Positions 1 through 8,972 of a stretch of DNA of 64,000 nt are shown one piece after another; the stretch's first letter is position 1; each line of letters starts with the position of its first letter. The position numbers and the translations under genes were made by a program. The notes below the pieces were generated by a model. That model was not told the origin of the DNA, did no database searches, and saw nothing but the letters and a program-made list of their open reading frames with translations. The stretch comes from an uncultured Acidobacteriaceae bacterium (GTDB lineage Bacteria; Acidobacteriota; Terriglobia; Terriglobales; Acidobacteriaceae). The DNA is taken from positions 147,931 through 211,930 of the forward strand of contig CAIMKZ010000098.1 of the NCBI GenBank assembly GCA_903842065.1, given 5' to 3'.

Positions 1-607
1 CCTGCACTACTTTGCGAGTCTCGCTGAGCCACTCCGCGGTCGGATCCACGCGGCAGCCGCCAAAGCGCATGTAGTTGCACATCATGCGCGACCCGGTCAG
101 TTCCTCGAATAAATCCAGAATCTTCTCGCGCTCGCGGAAGGCATACATCAGAGGCGTGCCGCTGGCGCCCATCTCCTGTGCAAGGAAGCCGATCCACGAT
201 GCGTGGTTCTGGAACCGCGTCAGCTCGGCCAGGATCACGCGCAAGTGATCGGCGCGCTCGGGCACTTCGAGGCCGGCCAGCTTCTCAACCGCCATCGCAT
301 AGCCCCAGTTGTTTGAAAGCGAGCAGAAGTAATCGAGCCGGTCCGTGTAGGGCATGATGGCCAGATAGCTCAACTTCTCGCCCAGTTGCTCGTGATTGCG
401 GTGCAGGTACCCGAATACCGGTTTAAGGCCGATCACCTTCTCGCCGTCCAGCTTCACATCCATGCGAAAGACGCCGTGAGTCGAGGGATGATGCGGCCCC
501 ATCGATACTTCCAGCACTTCGCCGTCGCCCTCGGGCTTGATCACCTGAGGACGGTTCCACCCGGCAAGATGCTCGTTTGTGCTCTGTTGCAGTGTCCAGG
601 AGCTCAT
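1..607 (-). CDS. nuoD: NADH-quinone oxidoreductase subunit D, 3' end cut by window edge
   Basis: First 202 codons of the 49-kDa-type subunit of complex I, a peripheral-arm protein at the quinone-binding site. [10 protein letters not shown] (residues 37-46) is the family signature, followed by the expected GYLHR and NNWGYA segments. The ATG at 607 overlaps the nuoC stop as ATGA, so the two are translationally coupled. The rest of the gene lies left of the window. It is the last visible gene of the leftward run nuoA-B-C-D. Confidence 0.96.
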   Translation of the reverse strand, partial: MSSWTLQQSTNEHLAGWNRPQVIKPEGDGEVLEVSMGPHHPSTHGVFRMDVKLDGEKVIGLKPVFGYLHRNHEQLGEKLSYLAIMPYTDRLDYFCSLSNNWGYAMAVEKLAGLEVPERADHLRVILAELTRFQNHASWIGFLAQEMGASGTPLMYAFREREKILDLFEELTGSRMMCNYMRFGGCRVDPTAEWLSETRKVVQ

Positions 608-1275
608 TGGGCGGCTCCTTCCTGCGCAACGTCCGCACGGTGCGCTTCGGCGCGCTTCAACACATCGTCGTGAGGAGTCGGCTCGTACTCAAAGTCGTCC
701 GGCAAAACATAATCCTTGCGCATGGGATGATCCTTGAACTCATCCCACATCAGAATCCGCCGCAGATCGGGATGCCCCGTAAACACGATCCCGTACAGAT
801 CGAAGACCTCGCGCTCCTGAAACTCCGCGCCGCGCCAGATCGGCGTCAACGACGGCAGCTCCACCATGTCGCTGCGATTGGCCGTACGCATCCGGATCAC
901 CACCGGCCCATGCTTCTTGGCAACCGAGTAGAGGTGATAGACGCACTCCAGATACCCGGGCACTGCGCGCTTCACGGTCTCCTCGACCGTCTCTTCAACC
1001 TGCTGCTCAACACCGTCCACCGTCTTGGTAACGGTCTTCGTCACCTTGACCTTCTCGGCGATCTCCCTGTCGAGCCAGTCCACGCCCGTAACGTTCGAGC
1101 AGAAGTCCAGAGCCAGTTCGGCGTCGTCGCGCAGAAATTTGGCGACGGCCACAGCCTTTCCTGCGCCCACCAGCAGCGAGTGCTGCGCCGCCGGACTGGG
1201 GTTCATCACAATCGTGACCTCGCCGCCTGGAACGGCTGCCTCGATGGCCGCTTGGATCTCTTCAATCGTCTTCAT
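604..1275 (-). CDS. nuoC: NADH-quinone oxidoreductase subunit C
   Basis: A 223-residue 30-kDa-type subunit of the complex I peripheral arm. The hallmark block [20 protein letters not shown] near the C-terminus and the following HPMRKDY identify it. The ATG at 1275 shares its A with the nuoB stop (TGATG) and is preferred over an upstream in-frame ATG at 1302 lying inside nuoB. Residues about 71-107 hold a Thr/Val/Glu-rich insert between GVDWLDR and ECVYHLYS, where most NuoC proteins have only a short turn. Confidence 0.95.
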   Translation of the reverse strand: MKTIEEIQAAIEAAVPGGEVTIVMNPSPAAQHSLLVGAGKAVAVAKFLRDDAELALDFCSNVTGVDWLDREIAEKVKVTKTVTKTVDGVEQQVEETVEETVKRAVPGYLECVYHLYSVAKKHGPVVIRMRTANRSDMVELPSLTPIWRGAEFQEREVFDLYGIVFTGHPDLRRILMWDEFKDHPMRKDYVLPDDFEYEPTPHDDVLKRAEAHRADVAQEGAAQ

Positions 1276-1889
1276 CAGCGGATCACCACCGGAACGGTCC
1301 ATACACCGGGATTGGAAGTAGGTTCGAGATCGTGCTCGCCCTGCACAGGAACCGGAAACTCGCCCTGCGCCTCGGCGTCCAGATGCCGGGGCCGGTTCGG
1401 GCCGGTCAGAGGCTGCGCCTGGATCTTGTTCTGCAAAGTGATAAAGGCCTGTAACAGCGCCTCGGGCCGCGGCGGACAGCCGGGAATGTGCACGTCAACC
1501 GGAATGTAGCGGTCGATACCCTTCAGCACGTTGTAGCCCTGCTTGAACGGCCCGCCCGAAATCGCGCAGGCGCCCATCGCGATCACGTACCGCGGCTCGC
1601 CCATCTGGTTGTAGAGCCGCACCACCTGCGGCGCCATTTTCTTGGTCACCGTGCCGGAGATGATCATCAGGTCCGCCTGACGCGGCGACGGCCGAAAGAC
1701 CTCGGCGCCGAATCGCGCCAGATCGTAGCGAGCCATCGTCGTCGCAATCATCTCGATCGCGCAGCAGGCCAGACCGAACTGCATCGGCCACACCGACGAC
1801 TTCCGGCCCCAGTTATAGAGTTCCTGCAGGGTGGTCACAACCACTCCCTGCTTGCCCATCTCGATCTTCAGTTCCTGGTCGATGGCCAT
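1275..1889 (-). CDS. nuoB: NADH-quinone oxidoreductase subunit B
   Basis: A 204-residue PSST-type subunit carrying the N2 iron-sulfur cluster of complex I. The cluster ligands are visible: the Cys pair in LACCAIEM, the Cys in GACAISGG and the Cys in [10 protein letters not shown]. The start is the ATG at 1889 (MAIDQELK); the in-frame extension to 2150 has no family similarity. It is separated from nuoA by about 196 bp of non-coding sequence in which I see no clear signal, unlike the tight B-C-D coupling. The C-terminal 60 residues are a Pro/Gln-rich tail. Confidence 0.95.
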   Translation of the reverse strand: MAIDQELKIEMGKQGVVVTTLQELYNWGRKSSVWPMQFGLACCAIEMIATTMARYDLARFGAEVFRPSPRQADLMIISGTVTKKMAPQVVRLYNQMGEPRYVIAMGACAISGGPFKQGYNVLKGIDRYIPVDVHIPGCPPRPEALLQAFITLQNKIQAQPLTGPNRPRHLDAEAQGEFPVPVQGEHDLEPTSNPGVWTVPVVIR

Positions 1890-2085
1890 AGTTTCGCTGC
1901 GCTCCAGTGTCCTTGATCGGTGCTCAGTGCCCGATCGGGCTAGCTTCGGCTCTTCAGGGTATTTCGCTCTGCGGACCCTGCCCGCAATCTCGTCCGGATG
2001 GCTCAACCTGTCTAACAGGCCCAACAACCGATATCTGGCCGCGGGAAACGATCGCTTATTCTGATCCTGTTCCCTGACCCTGTCT

Positions 2086-2454
2086 TCACGCCCAGGTAAG
2101 AATCCCCTTCGCCCATGCCCATGCCAGCCCCTCGACCAGCAAAAGCACAAACACCAGCATCGCCGCGCAAGCGGCCATGCTCAGTCCGGTAAAAGCCACG
2201 GCGAAAGGCATTAGGAAGACGGCCTCCACATCGAAGATAAGAAAGATGATGGCGTACAGATAGTAGGCGGAACGGAAGCGCACCCAGGCATCGCCCTTCG
2301 ACACCAGACCGCACTCATATATGGAGTTCTTCACTGCGTTGGGTTTACGCGGAGAGAAAAACCTGGCCCACGTCCAGGCAAGCGATAGCGGAACCAGCCC
2401 GAAGGCCAGTGCCGCCGCGAAAAGTACAACGAGAGGGAAGTAGGTAAAAGACAT
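2086..2454 (-). CDS. nuoA: NADH-quinone oxidoreductase subunit A
   Basis: A 122-residue membrane subunit of complex I with three hydrophobic segments (near residues 5-25, 62-82 and 88-112). The conserved core NSIYECGL and the acidic [13 protein letters not shown] segment are present. The start chosen is ATG 2454 (MSFTYFPL) because AGGCGG lies just upstream; ATGs at 2472 and 2499 are possible but lack such a site. It is the first gene of the leftward nuo run, divergent from glgA across about 190 bp. Confidence 0.93.
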   Translation of the reverse strand: MSFTYFPLVVLFAAALAFGLVPLSLAWTWARFFSPRKPNAVKNSIYECGLVSKGDAWVRFRSAYYLYAIIFLIFDVEAVFLMPFAVAFTGLSMAACAAMLVFVLLLVEGLAWAWAKGILTWA

Positions 2455-2647
2455 AATCCGCCTGTAATCCATCGATATGGTAGCAGCACGGATGAACACT
2501 GCGAAAAGGACTTCCGGTCGCCGTGTCCCATTCTTACGCTATTGTTCCCACATCGTGGACCGAAAAAGCAGCCTAAATCCTGGCCGCGCTATCCTCCGCC
2601 TTCCTCAACGCCCGCGCGTAGTAGACTTTCCGCTAAGAGAGCGCAAA

Positions 2648-4111
2648 ATGCGTATTGTTTTCGCGGCTTCCGAGTGTGTTCCCTTCGCCAAGACCGGCGG
2701 TCTGGCCGACGTGGCAGGTGCTCTGCCGGCCAAAGTCGTCCGACTCGGACACAAGGTCACCGTGTACCTGCCCCTTTATTCCCGGGTCAGGTCCTTGCTC
2801 GGCGAGCCCAGCTACGCCCTCCGCTCCGTCACCGTACCCTTCCGTTACTACAACCGGTTTGCGGGCATCGTTGACGGCGGCATCCGCGCCGGCGTCCAGT
2901 ATTACTTCGTCGAGTGCCCGGAGCTCTTCGACCGGCCCGAACTCTACGGCCCCGCAGGCGGCGACTACCCAGACAACGCCGAGCGCTTTGCCTTCTTCTG
3001 CCGCGCCGTCCTTGAGGCCACAAAGATCCTCGGCGTGCCTGACGTCTTCCATGTCCATGACTGGCAGACCGGCATGATCCCGGTCTATCTCAAGACCGTC
3101 TACTCGGCCGACCCCGTGCTCAGCCATGCGGCCTCGGTCATAACCATTCACAACATCGCCTACCAGGGAGCATTTCCCCCCGTCACCACAGAGGATCTGC
3201 TGCTGCCCTGGGAAGTTTTCACCATGGACCGGGTTGAGCAGTTCGACTGCTTCAACTTCCTCAAAGGCGGCTCGGTCTTCGCCGACATGCTCACCACCGT
3301 CAGCCGCAAGTACGCCGAGGAGATCCAGACCCCCGAGTTCGGCTGGGGCCTCGAAGGCGTCGTCAGCGGACGCGCCGCCCGCCTCCGCGGCATCCTCAAC
3401 GGAGTCGACTACGACCAGTGGAATCCCGCCACTGACCGGCTGATCGCCGCGAACTACACGCCTCAGGACCTCACCGGCAAGCGCGCCTGCCGCCGCGACC
3501 TGCTCACCGCCTTCGGTCTCGACCAGGTCGCCGATACCACTCCGGTCATTGGCATCGTCTCCCGGCTGGCAAGCCAGAAGGGCTTCGATCTGGTCTCGCA
3601 CCTCGGCGAGGAGCTGATCGCCCGCGACGCCGCCTTCGCCGTCCTCGGCACCGGCGAGCCCGCCATCGAGGGCTTCTTCCGATCCTGGGCCGAGCGCTAC
3701 CCAGACCGTGTCTCGGTCCGCATCCGCTACGACGACGCCCTCGCCCACAAAATCGAGGCCGGCGCGGACATCTTCCTCATGCCCTCGCGCTACGAGCCAT
3801 GCGGACTCAATCAGATCTACTCGCTCAAGTACGGAACCGTACCAGTGGTCCATGCCACCGGCGGGCTAGACGACACCATCGACGAGTGGAATCCCTCCAA
3901 CCGCACTGGCAGCGGCTTCAAGTTCGCGGTCTACGACCCGGCCGCGCTGCTCGGCGCCATCGACCGCTCGCTGGCCACATTTAAGAACAAGATCGCCTGG
4001 CAGATCCTCATGCGCAACGGCATGGAGCATAACTTTAGCTGGGAGACAGCCGCCGCCGAGTACGTCAAGGTCTACGAGGAAGCAGTCGAGTTAGCCGGAA
4101 CGCCTGAATAA
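2648..4111 (+). CDS. glgA: Glycogen synthase (ADP-glucose type, GT5)
   Basis: A 487-residue starch/glycogen synthase transferring glucose from ADP-glucose to alpha-1,4-glucan ends. KTGGLADV (residues 15-22) is the ADP-glucose-binding motif of GT5 enzymes, and RYEPCGL (about 381-387) is the C-terminal catalytic segment with its conserved Glu. The ATG at 2648 follows a purine-rich AAGAGAG site and gives the normal length; the upstream open frame to 2477 runs into the nuoA promoter region. No glgB, glgC or glgP is adjacent. Confidence 0.96.
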   Translation: MRIVFAASECVPFAKTGGLADVAGALPAKVVRLGHKVTVYLPLYSRVRSLLGEPSYALRSVTVPFRYYNRFAGIVDGGIRAGVQYYFVECPELFDRPELYGPAGGDYPDNAERFAFFCRAVLEATKILGVPDVFHVHDWQTGMIPVYLKTVYSADPVLSHAASVITIHNIAYQGAFPPVTTEDLLLPWEVFTMDRVEQFDCFNFLKGGSVFADMLTTVSRKYAEEIQTPEFGWGLEGVVSGRAARLRGILNGVDYDQWNPATDRLIAANYTPQDLTGKRACRRDLLTAFGLDQVADTTPVIGIVSRLASQKGFDLVSHLGEELIARDAAFAVLGTGEPAIEGFFRSWAERYPDRVSVRIRYDDALAHKIEAGADIFLMPSRYEPCGLNQIYSLKYGTVPVVHATGGLDDTIDEWNPSNRTGSGFKFAVYDPAALLGAIDRSLATFKNKIAWQILMRNGMEHNFSWETAAAEYVKVYEEAVELAGTPE

Positions 4112-4275
4112 ACCGCGACAAAGCTGCACTTACTCTACGAATCTATTCCCCACGCACGGCATCTACTCTCCATAGCACTTTCCCACTTCCCCATCGTACC
4201 GGCGCTGGTCTATATTACCCGCGTGCCGTTTCCCCAACCCATACGGCATCTCAAGTTCGGGAGGTTTGACTACAC

Positions 4276-4728
4276 ATGAACGGAACCGATCCCATCTCTC
4301 TGGTTCTCAAAGCCAAGCAACACGGCATCCTCGCCATAACGCCCGACAAGCCGGTATACGACGCGCTCTCCCTGATGGCCGAGCATCATATCGGCGCACT
4401 GATGGTGATCGAGGCAGGCGGCAAGCTCGTCGGCATGATCTCCGAGCGCGACTACGCTCGTAAAGGCGTCCTCAAAGGGCACCTGGCAAAATCCACCCGC
4501 GTCACAGAGATCATGACCAGCCCCGTCACCTACGTCAGCCCCTCGAACACGGTAGACGAGTGCATGAACCTGATGACCGAGGGCCGCTTCCGGCACCTGC
4601 CTGTGGTTGACGGCGAGAAGGTCGTAGGCCTGGTCTCGATCGGCGACCTGGTCAAGTGGATCATCACCAGCCAGGCCCACCAGATCCGCGACCTCCACGG
4701 CTACATCACCGGCTCCTACCCCAGCTAA
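4276..4728 (+). CDS. CBS-domain pair protein
   Basis: A 150-residue stand-alone protein of two CBS domains (about residues 17-70 and 83-140), which usually bind adenosine nucleotides as an energy or ligand sensor. SERDYARKG and RFRHLPVVDG are the typical strand-turn segments. A GGAGG site 12 nt upstream supports the ATG, and TATATT near 4213 could be its -10 box. The regulatory partner cannot be read from the sequence. It lies between glgA and ubiX on the same strand but with gaps of over 150 bp on both sides. Confidence 0.9.
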   Translation: MNGTDPISLVLKAKQHGILAITPDKPVYDALSLMAEHHIGALMVIEAGGKLVGMISERDYARKGVLKGHLAKSTRVTEIMTSPVTYVSPSNTVDECMNLMTEGRFRHLPVVDGEKVVGLVSIGDLVKWIITSQAHQIRDLHGYITGSYPS

Positions 4729-4840
4729 CAAGGCCAACCCGCCCCTTCTCCACCAACCATTCTCAACCAACCACAGAAATGGGTGGGAACCACCTACCCT
4801 CAACCCGTCCATCTCAACCAACCACAAAACTGGCTGCCCC

Positions 4841-4863
4841 AGGTCCCTCGCATTTGGGGACCT
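4841..4863. repeat. Short hairpin repeat module, copy 1
   Basis: AGGTCCC (4841-4847) pairs with GGGACCT (4857-4863) around a 9-nt loop. The 21-nt core at 4842-4862 recurs exactly at 5774-5794, on the other side of ubiX. The surrounding 4729-4900 also contains degenerate CAACCA-rich repeats and no plausible gene. Confidence 0.75.
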
Positions 4864-4897
4864 GGGAACCACCAATCTTCAACCCGCCACCCAACGG

Positions 4898-4903
4898 TAT
4901 ATC
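4898..4903 (+). promoter_or_regulatory. Candidate -10 box of ubiX (leaderless)
   Basis: TATATC ends 8 nt before the GTG start codon of ubiX and there is no Shine-Dalgarno sequence, so transcription would begin at or within a few bases of the start codon. No convincing -35 hexamer is seen. Confidence 0.45.
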
Positions 4904-4911
4904 CTGATTCC

Positions 4912-5511
4912 GTGAACTCTGCCGAGATCATCGTCGCCGTCACCGGAGCATCCGGCTCCGTCATCGCCAGCGAACTGCTGCGTGCCCTCGAAGCTGACTC
5001 CCGCGTCGCCCGCGTCCACTTCGTGCAGTCGGAGCACTCCCGCCGCGTCATGGCCGACGAGCTGGGCCTCAACCGACAGGCCCACATCATCGAAGACATG
5101 CTCGGCGCGCCTCCGGCCAAAATCACCGTCCACGACAACGCCAACATCGGCGCATCCATCGCCTCGGGCAGCTACAGAACAGACGCCATGATCGTCCTTC
5201 CCTGCTCTATGGGCACTCTGGCCTCCATCGCCAACGGCCTCGCAGATTCCCTGCTCACCCGCGCTGCCGACGTCTGCCTCAAGGAGCGCCGCCCCCTTCT
5301 GCTCTGCGTCCGCGAGACCCCCTTCAACCGCATCCACCTGCGCAACATGACCCTCGCAGCCGAAGCCGGCGCAACCATCTTCCCCCTCATGCCCGCCTTC
5401 TACAACAAACCCACCGACACCCTCACCATGGTCCGGCACTTCATCAATCGCGTCCTGGCCCACATCGGTCTCCCCCAGCCCGACGCCTACGTCTGGAACC
5501 CCGGGGAGTAA
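4912..5511 (+). CDS. ubiX: Flavin prenyltransferase UbiX
   Basis: A 199-residue enzyme that attaches dimethylallyl to FMN to make prenylated FMN, the cofactor of UbiD-type decarboxylases used in quinone synthesis and other decarboxylations. TGASGS (residues 11-16), VLPCSMGTL, RETPFN and MPAFYNKP are family signatures. The GTG at 4912 gives the usual length; the longer open frame to 4783 crosses repeat sequence. No ubiD is adjacent. The gene is flanked on both sides by copies of the same repeat modules. Confidence 0.93.
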   Translation: MNSAEIIVAVTGASGSVIASELLRALEADSRVARVHFVQSEHSRRVMADELGLNRQAHIIEDMLGAPPAKITVHDNANIGASIASGSYRTDAMIVLPCSMGTLASIANGLADSLLTRAADVCLKERRPLLLCVRETPFNRIHLRNMTLAAEAGATIFPLMPAFYNKPTDTLTMVRHFINRVLAHIGLPQPDAYVWNPGE

Positions 5512-5878
5512 TCGCTTCTGAACGCAAAAAGGCCCGCATCTCAGAGAAGAAAACTCACCACCACTGAATGGGTGCCCCACATCTCGATTTTGAGATGTGG
5601 GAGACCACCACACTCAACCAGTTTCAATTCCCTACAGCTGCTGCCAAAGCTCCCGTTCCACCTTGTTCGGGTCGTTCTCCACCTTCCACTTCGGCAGGTG
5701 GCCCGCATCTCAGAGAAGAAAACTCACCACCACTGAATGGGTGCCCCCGAGCCTGCCCTGAGCGCAGCCGAAGGGTCCCTCGCATTTGGGGACCGGGGAA
5801 TAACCCCGCATACACAACTAAGAGCGGCGCGGAATCATCCGCGCCGCTCTTAGTTGTGTACCGATCAAAAGCCGTTCC
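5512..5878. repeat. Gene-free mosaic of direct and inverted repeats downstream of ubiX
   Basis: Between the ubiX stop and the convergent hydrolase there is no gene. A 48-nt sequence at 5531-5578 is repeated exactly at 5700-5747. Directly after the first copy, CCCACATCTC (5576-5585) and GAGATGTGGG (5592-5601) form a 10-bp hairpin. The module at 5774-5794 is the second copy of the 21-nt core at 4842-4862. A GC-rich segment (about 5750-5773) resembles short repeats common between genes in environmental bacteria. Confidence 0.8.
5811..5860. terminator. Bidirectional terminator hairpin, 23-bp perfect stem
   Basis: Positions 5811-5833 pair perfectly with 5838-5860 around the 4-nt loop ATCA, with a GC core and AT-rich ends. 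It lies between the convergent ubiX and alpha/beta hydrolase genes and can serve both. Confidence 0.85.
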
Positions 5879-7303
5879 CTACTGGAACCGCCCCTTCGCG
5901 CTCAGCCACTTGTCCACGTAGTTGTACAGCGTCTTCTGCGTGTCGCCGAACTGCCCCGGAGTTGTCTCGCACTCCTTGCAGGTGTTGTAGCCGTGGCTTG
6001 CGCCTTCGACGAACCCGATCGTCTTGTCCTTGCTGCCGGCGTTCTCGTAGATAGTCTCAGCGGCCAGGTACTCCCAGCTCCCCGTCATGCCCATGATCAG
6101 GATCGGCGAACTTACCTGCTTCATATTTCCCGGCGGGCTCGAGTAGGTCGAATCCCACTCCACTCCCTCCACATGATCGGCGTCGTACATGAACTTGTCC
6201 GTCACCCGAATCGCGTGGTCGTTCAGGAACTCCTTCGCCGTCGTCATCTCGCCGCCGCGCGCCAGTTGCGCTGTCGTCGCCTGGAAGTTCCGTGGCTTGC
6301 GTACCGTGTGCACTATCTCGGTCGTGAACGTCTCGTCCTTATGCAGCAGAGGACGCGGCTTGGCCGTGTGCGACATCAGATTCACGTCCTGCGCAAACAG
6401 CTTGTTGCTGGTCTGGCTGATGCCGGCAATAATCATCGGCTCGTCGTCGCTGAACCGCGCCTTGCCCGCCGCCACCAAAGCCAGCGCGTCCTGCGCCTGC
6501 TTCACCAGCGCCTGCTCGCGCTTGCCCACCGCCGTCTGCCACTTCTTGATGAACTCCGCGCTATAGTCCGAGTTGCCTTTGGCGTTGAAACCGTTCTTCG
6601 GGTTGAACAGGTCGAGATCGGGATTGATCTTCATCCCGTTGTCCTGCTCGATCACCGCCGGGTCCACGCTGAACAGCGACATCTCAGCGTTGCCCCAGTT
6701 CGCGTCCAGCAGCATCACCCCGTCAGCCGCCGGCATCCCAGCCAGGCTGTTCGGACACTTGAACAGCTTCTCCGGTCCCTGGCAGCTTGCCACTCCCTTC
6801 TCAGCGATCATCTGGTACGAACTCATCAGCGTCGCGCCGCCCGAGTGGCCCAGCAGCACGATCTTCTGCACGCCTTCAACTTTGCGCAGATACGTCATCC
6901 CCTGCCGCAGACTCGCAATCCCCTGGTCCAGCGTTCCCGCCCCGTTGCGGGTCTCGCAGAACACCCGGTAGCCGCGCTTGGACATCTCCGTGCAGGCCGA
7001 GTGATTCATGTAGTTGAGATCGGAGTGCATTACCACAATCGCGATGTGCGCCTTCTCGCCCGGCGCTACCGGTTCATAAAGGTATGCTCCGCCCGCCACC
7101 TGCACGTAGGTCCGCTTGATCGAGGGATCGAGAGGCGCGTTCTGCCCTGTCCCTCCGCCCTGGCCGCCCTCCCGCGCGCCGGCACCGCCCGCTCCACCAG
7201 GGCCACCTGGACCGCCGGGGTCCTGGGCCAACAACATCGAACCAAACGACAAGCTCAACGCCACAATCGCCGCATTCAGCAGGAACGATCCCATCCTCTT
7301 CAT
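5879..7303 (-). CDS. Secreted alpha/beta hydrolase
   Basis: A 474-residue protein with a signal peptide (hydrophobic residues 7-26) followed by a low-complexity Gly/Pro linker (about 29-53, GGPGGPGGAGG-type). The nucleophile elbow GHSGG (152-156, Ser154) and a late His in EGASHGYN support a Ser hydrolase fold; the substrate is not evident. The start is the ATG at 7303 behind GGAGAG; the open frame to 7522 is not supported. It converges on ubiX and has about 800 bp of non-coding sequence upstream. Confidence 0.88.
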   Translation of the reverse strand: MKRMGSFLLNAAIVALSLSFGSMLLAQDPGGPGGPGGAGGAGAREGGQGGGTGQNAPLDPSIKRTYVQVAGGAYLYEPVAPGEKAHIAIVVMHSDLNYMNHSACTEMSKRGYRVFCETRNGAGTLDQGIASLRQGMTYLRKVEGVQKIVLLGHSGGATLMSSYQMIAEKGVASCQGPEKLFKCPNSLAGMPAADGVMLLDANWGNAEMSLFSVDPAVIEQDNGMKINPDLDLFNPKNGFNAKGNSDYSAEFIKKWQTAVGKREQALVKQAQDALALVAAGKARFSDDEPMIIAGISQTSNKLFAQDVNLMSHTAKPRPLLHKDETFTTEIVHTVRKPRNFQATTAQLARGGEMTTAKEFLNDHAIRVTDKFMYDADHVEGVEWDSTYSSPPGNMKQVSSPILIMGMTGSWEYLAAETIYENAGSKDKTIGFVEGASHGYNTCKECETTPGQFGDTQKTLYNYVDKWLSAKGRFQ

Positions 7304-8117
7304 CTCTTTCTCTCCTTCGAAGAATAAAGACATCCGCCGCAGCCGGAAACGCACAGCGAAACCGCGCCACGCGCACCGACCTGCACGCAAGGTGTTTCCC
7401 GAAAACTGAGGCTGAGATACTGCACTATTAGACGGTGCAACAACAATAAAAGACCACACCCCGCTCGCCCCCGCAGTCAACCCCCTGCTCTTCACTTCGC
7501 CAACCATCCGGCGCAGATTCAACTACATGCCGCGGAAGCCCATCTGCCGATCATTTCCACCCCTTGGCGCACAATATTTCTATGTCGGCTCTCGCACTCT
7601 CAACCCGGATCTTCCCCACGCTAGCCCAGGCTCACTCGCGCCCATCAACTCCCATAAGTTCTTTATTTTCGGCATTTACAAGCAGAGAAAAGGAAAGTCC
7701 TTTATTTTCTGCACTTACAGAACCCAAAAACGAAAGTCCTTTATTTTCTGCACTTACAACATGCTTCCGCACATATTTCACCACGGCCCGCCACGAACTA
7801 CGTACCACGTGCTTCGAACCACTTACCATGTCCCCCGCCTTACCCGTAACCCATTTATTTTCTGCACTTACAAGTAATATCCGCGTAACCCCTTTATTTT
7901 CTGCACTTGCAAAATTAAAAAACGAAAGTCCTTTATTTTTATACACTTACACTCAAACCGCAAACTTCTCTCCCGCCGCCCCATTCCGCAAAAGCCCCAA
8001 CTCTCAAACCAAATAAATACAATAAGCCGTTAATAATCAACAAGATAAAAGAGAAAGGCCAGGAGATTACCATCCCCCAGCCTCTATTCCCTATTCCCTA
8101 ATCTCTATTCCCTGCCT
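7304..8117. other. Long intergenic region with repeats, no convincing gene
   Basis: 814 bp between the hydrolase start and the ribE stop. It holds the 39-bp-period array (7661-7951), an unusually AT-rich patch (about 8010-8060) and a 7-bp tandem repeat of CTATTCC type (8084-8111) just after ribE. Open frames on both strands across the array arise because the repeat unit is a multiple of three without stop codons. Confidence 0.75.
7661..7951. repeat. Six-copy direct repeat array with 39-bp period
   Basis: The 20-nt core CTTTATTTTCTGCACTTACA occurs at 7700 and 7739 exactly, and with few changes at 7661, 7853, 7892 and 7931. Start-to-start distances are 39, 39, 114, 39 and 39. Three copies are preceded by GAAAGTC; the remaining spacer is variable. 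Read on the minus strand the unit encodes SAENKGLSF-like 13-residue repeats. A non-matching segment of about 94 bp (7759-7852) separates two groups of three. Confidence 0.88.
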
Positions 8118-8792
8118 TTAGTACCCGTTAGCGACCAGCCACTCCGCTGTGAGATCGCTCTCCTGCTCTTTGGCCTTGGCCTGCATCGAGGCCAGCTTGA
8201 TCAGCACATCGGCCTCGACGTTGAGCGGTGCGCCGGGGGCAAGCGTGTGCAGGTTCGTTCTCCAGTAGGTAAGCGGCAGGATGGCGATGTCGATCAGGTC
8301 GTTGCCGTTGGTGTCGGCGATAGTGAGGCTGATGCCCTCGATAGCCACCGAACCCTTGGGAACCATCCACTGGCGAACGTTCGAGGGCACGCGCACTTTG
8401 AGGGTCCAGTCTGTAGTCTGGCGATCGAATGCGGGATCGGACTCAGGCGTGATGGGTTCGAGCGAGACGAGCGTACCGGTGCCATCCACGTGCCCCTGCA
8501 CGATGTGGCCTCCGAGCGGACTGCCTGCGGCGGTGGGCAGTTCGAGGTTCACCTCAGCGCCTGCGGCCAGGCTGCCAAGCGAGGTGCGGTCCAGCGTCTC
8601 CCGGGCCAGATCGGCGTAGAAGAGATTGGGGTCGGGGTCGAGCGCGGTGAGGCAGACGCCCGAGACGCCCAGCGAATCGCCCTCGCGCAGGCGGTTGGCC
8701 AGACCCGGGGCTTCGACAGTGATGCGGCGGACGCCGCCACGCTCTACGAGACTGACAAGCTTGCCGGTCTGCTCGATGATGCCGGTGAACAT
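8118..8792 (-). CDS. ribE: Riboflavin synthase alpha chain
   Basis: A 224-residue enzyme that dismutates two 6,7-dimethyl-8-ribityllumazine molecules into riboflavin. The N-terminal MFTGIIEQTG and the two lumazine-binding repeats (about 1-97 and 98-205, with GHIVQGHVDGTG at the junction) are diagnostic. It follows a STAS gene and ribD on the same strand. It has no Shine-Dalgarno but a -10-like box 6 nt before the ATG. Confidence 0.96.
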   Translation of the reverse strand: MFTGIIEQTGKLVSLVERGGVRRITVEAPGLANRLREGDSLGVSGVCLTALDPDPNLFYADLARETLDRTSLGSLAAGAEVNLELPTAAGSPLGGHIVQGHVDGTGTLVSLEPITPESDPAFDRQTTDWTLKVRVPSNVRQWMVPKGSVAIEGISLTIADTNGNDLIDIAILPLTYWRTNLHTLAPGAPLNVEADVLIKLASMQAKAKEQESDLTAEWLVANGY

Positions 8793-8798
8793 AGCTCT

Positions 8799-8804
8799 AT
8801 TCTA
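8799..8804 (-). promoter_or_regulatory. Candidate -10 box of ribE (leaderless)
   Basis: Read on the minus strand the sequence is TAGAAT, then AGAGCT, then ATG. The 6-nt distance places the transcription start at about the A of the start codon. This suggests ribE has its own promoter despite following ribD and the STAS gene. Confidence 0.5.
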
Positions 8805-8972
8805 TAGGGCCGAGGGAACAGGGGTTATTGATCCAGCCCTAAAGAGTACGACTTTGAGTGCCCCATCCAAACCGCGCTCTTTGCGGTTTGAGTGGGAAAG
8901 CAAGAACTCATCCTTTCGGGCCGGATCAGTAAGACAGTTGCCGCCGCCACTGCTCGGCGGTGCGGCATCACT

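Noticed and set aside
2633..3853. 406-codon minus-strand frame opposite glgA
   Set aside because: Shadow of glgA in GC-rich sequence; no recognisable domain and a biased Asp/Glu/Val/Gly composition.
7661..7951. CRISPR array
   Set aside because: Regular spacing exists, but the spacers are only 12-19 nt and partly similar to each other, and no cas genes are present.
7527..8016. Protein genes across the 39-bp repeat array on either strand
   Set aside because: The frames stay open only because the repeat unit is a multiple of three; no Shine-Dalgarno, and codon use is unlike neighbouring genes. Kept as a repeat feature.
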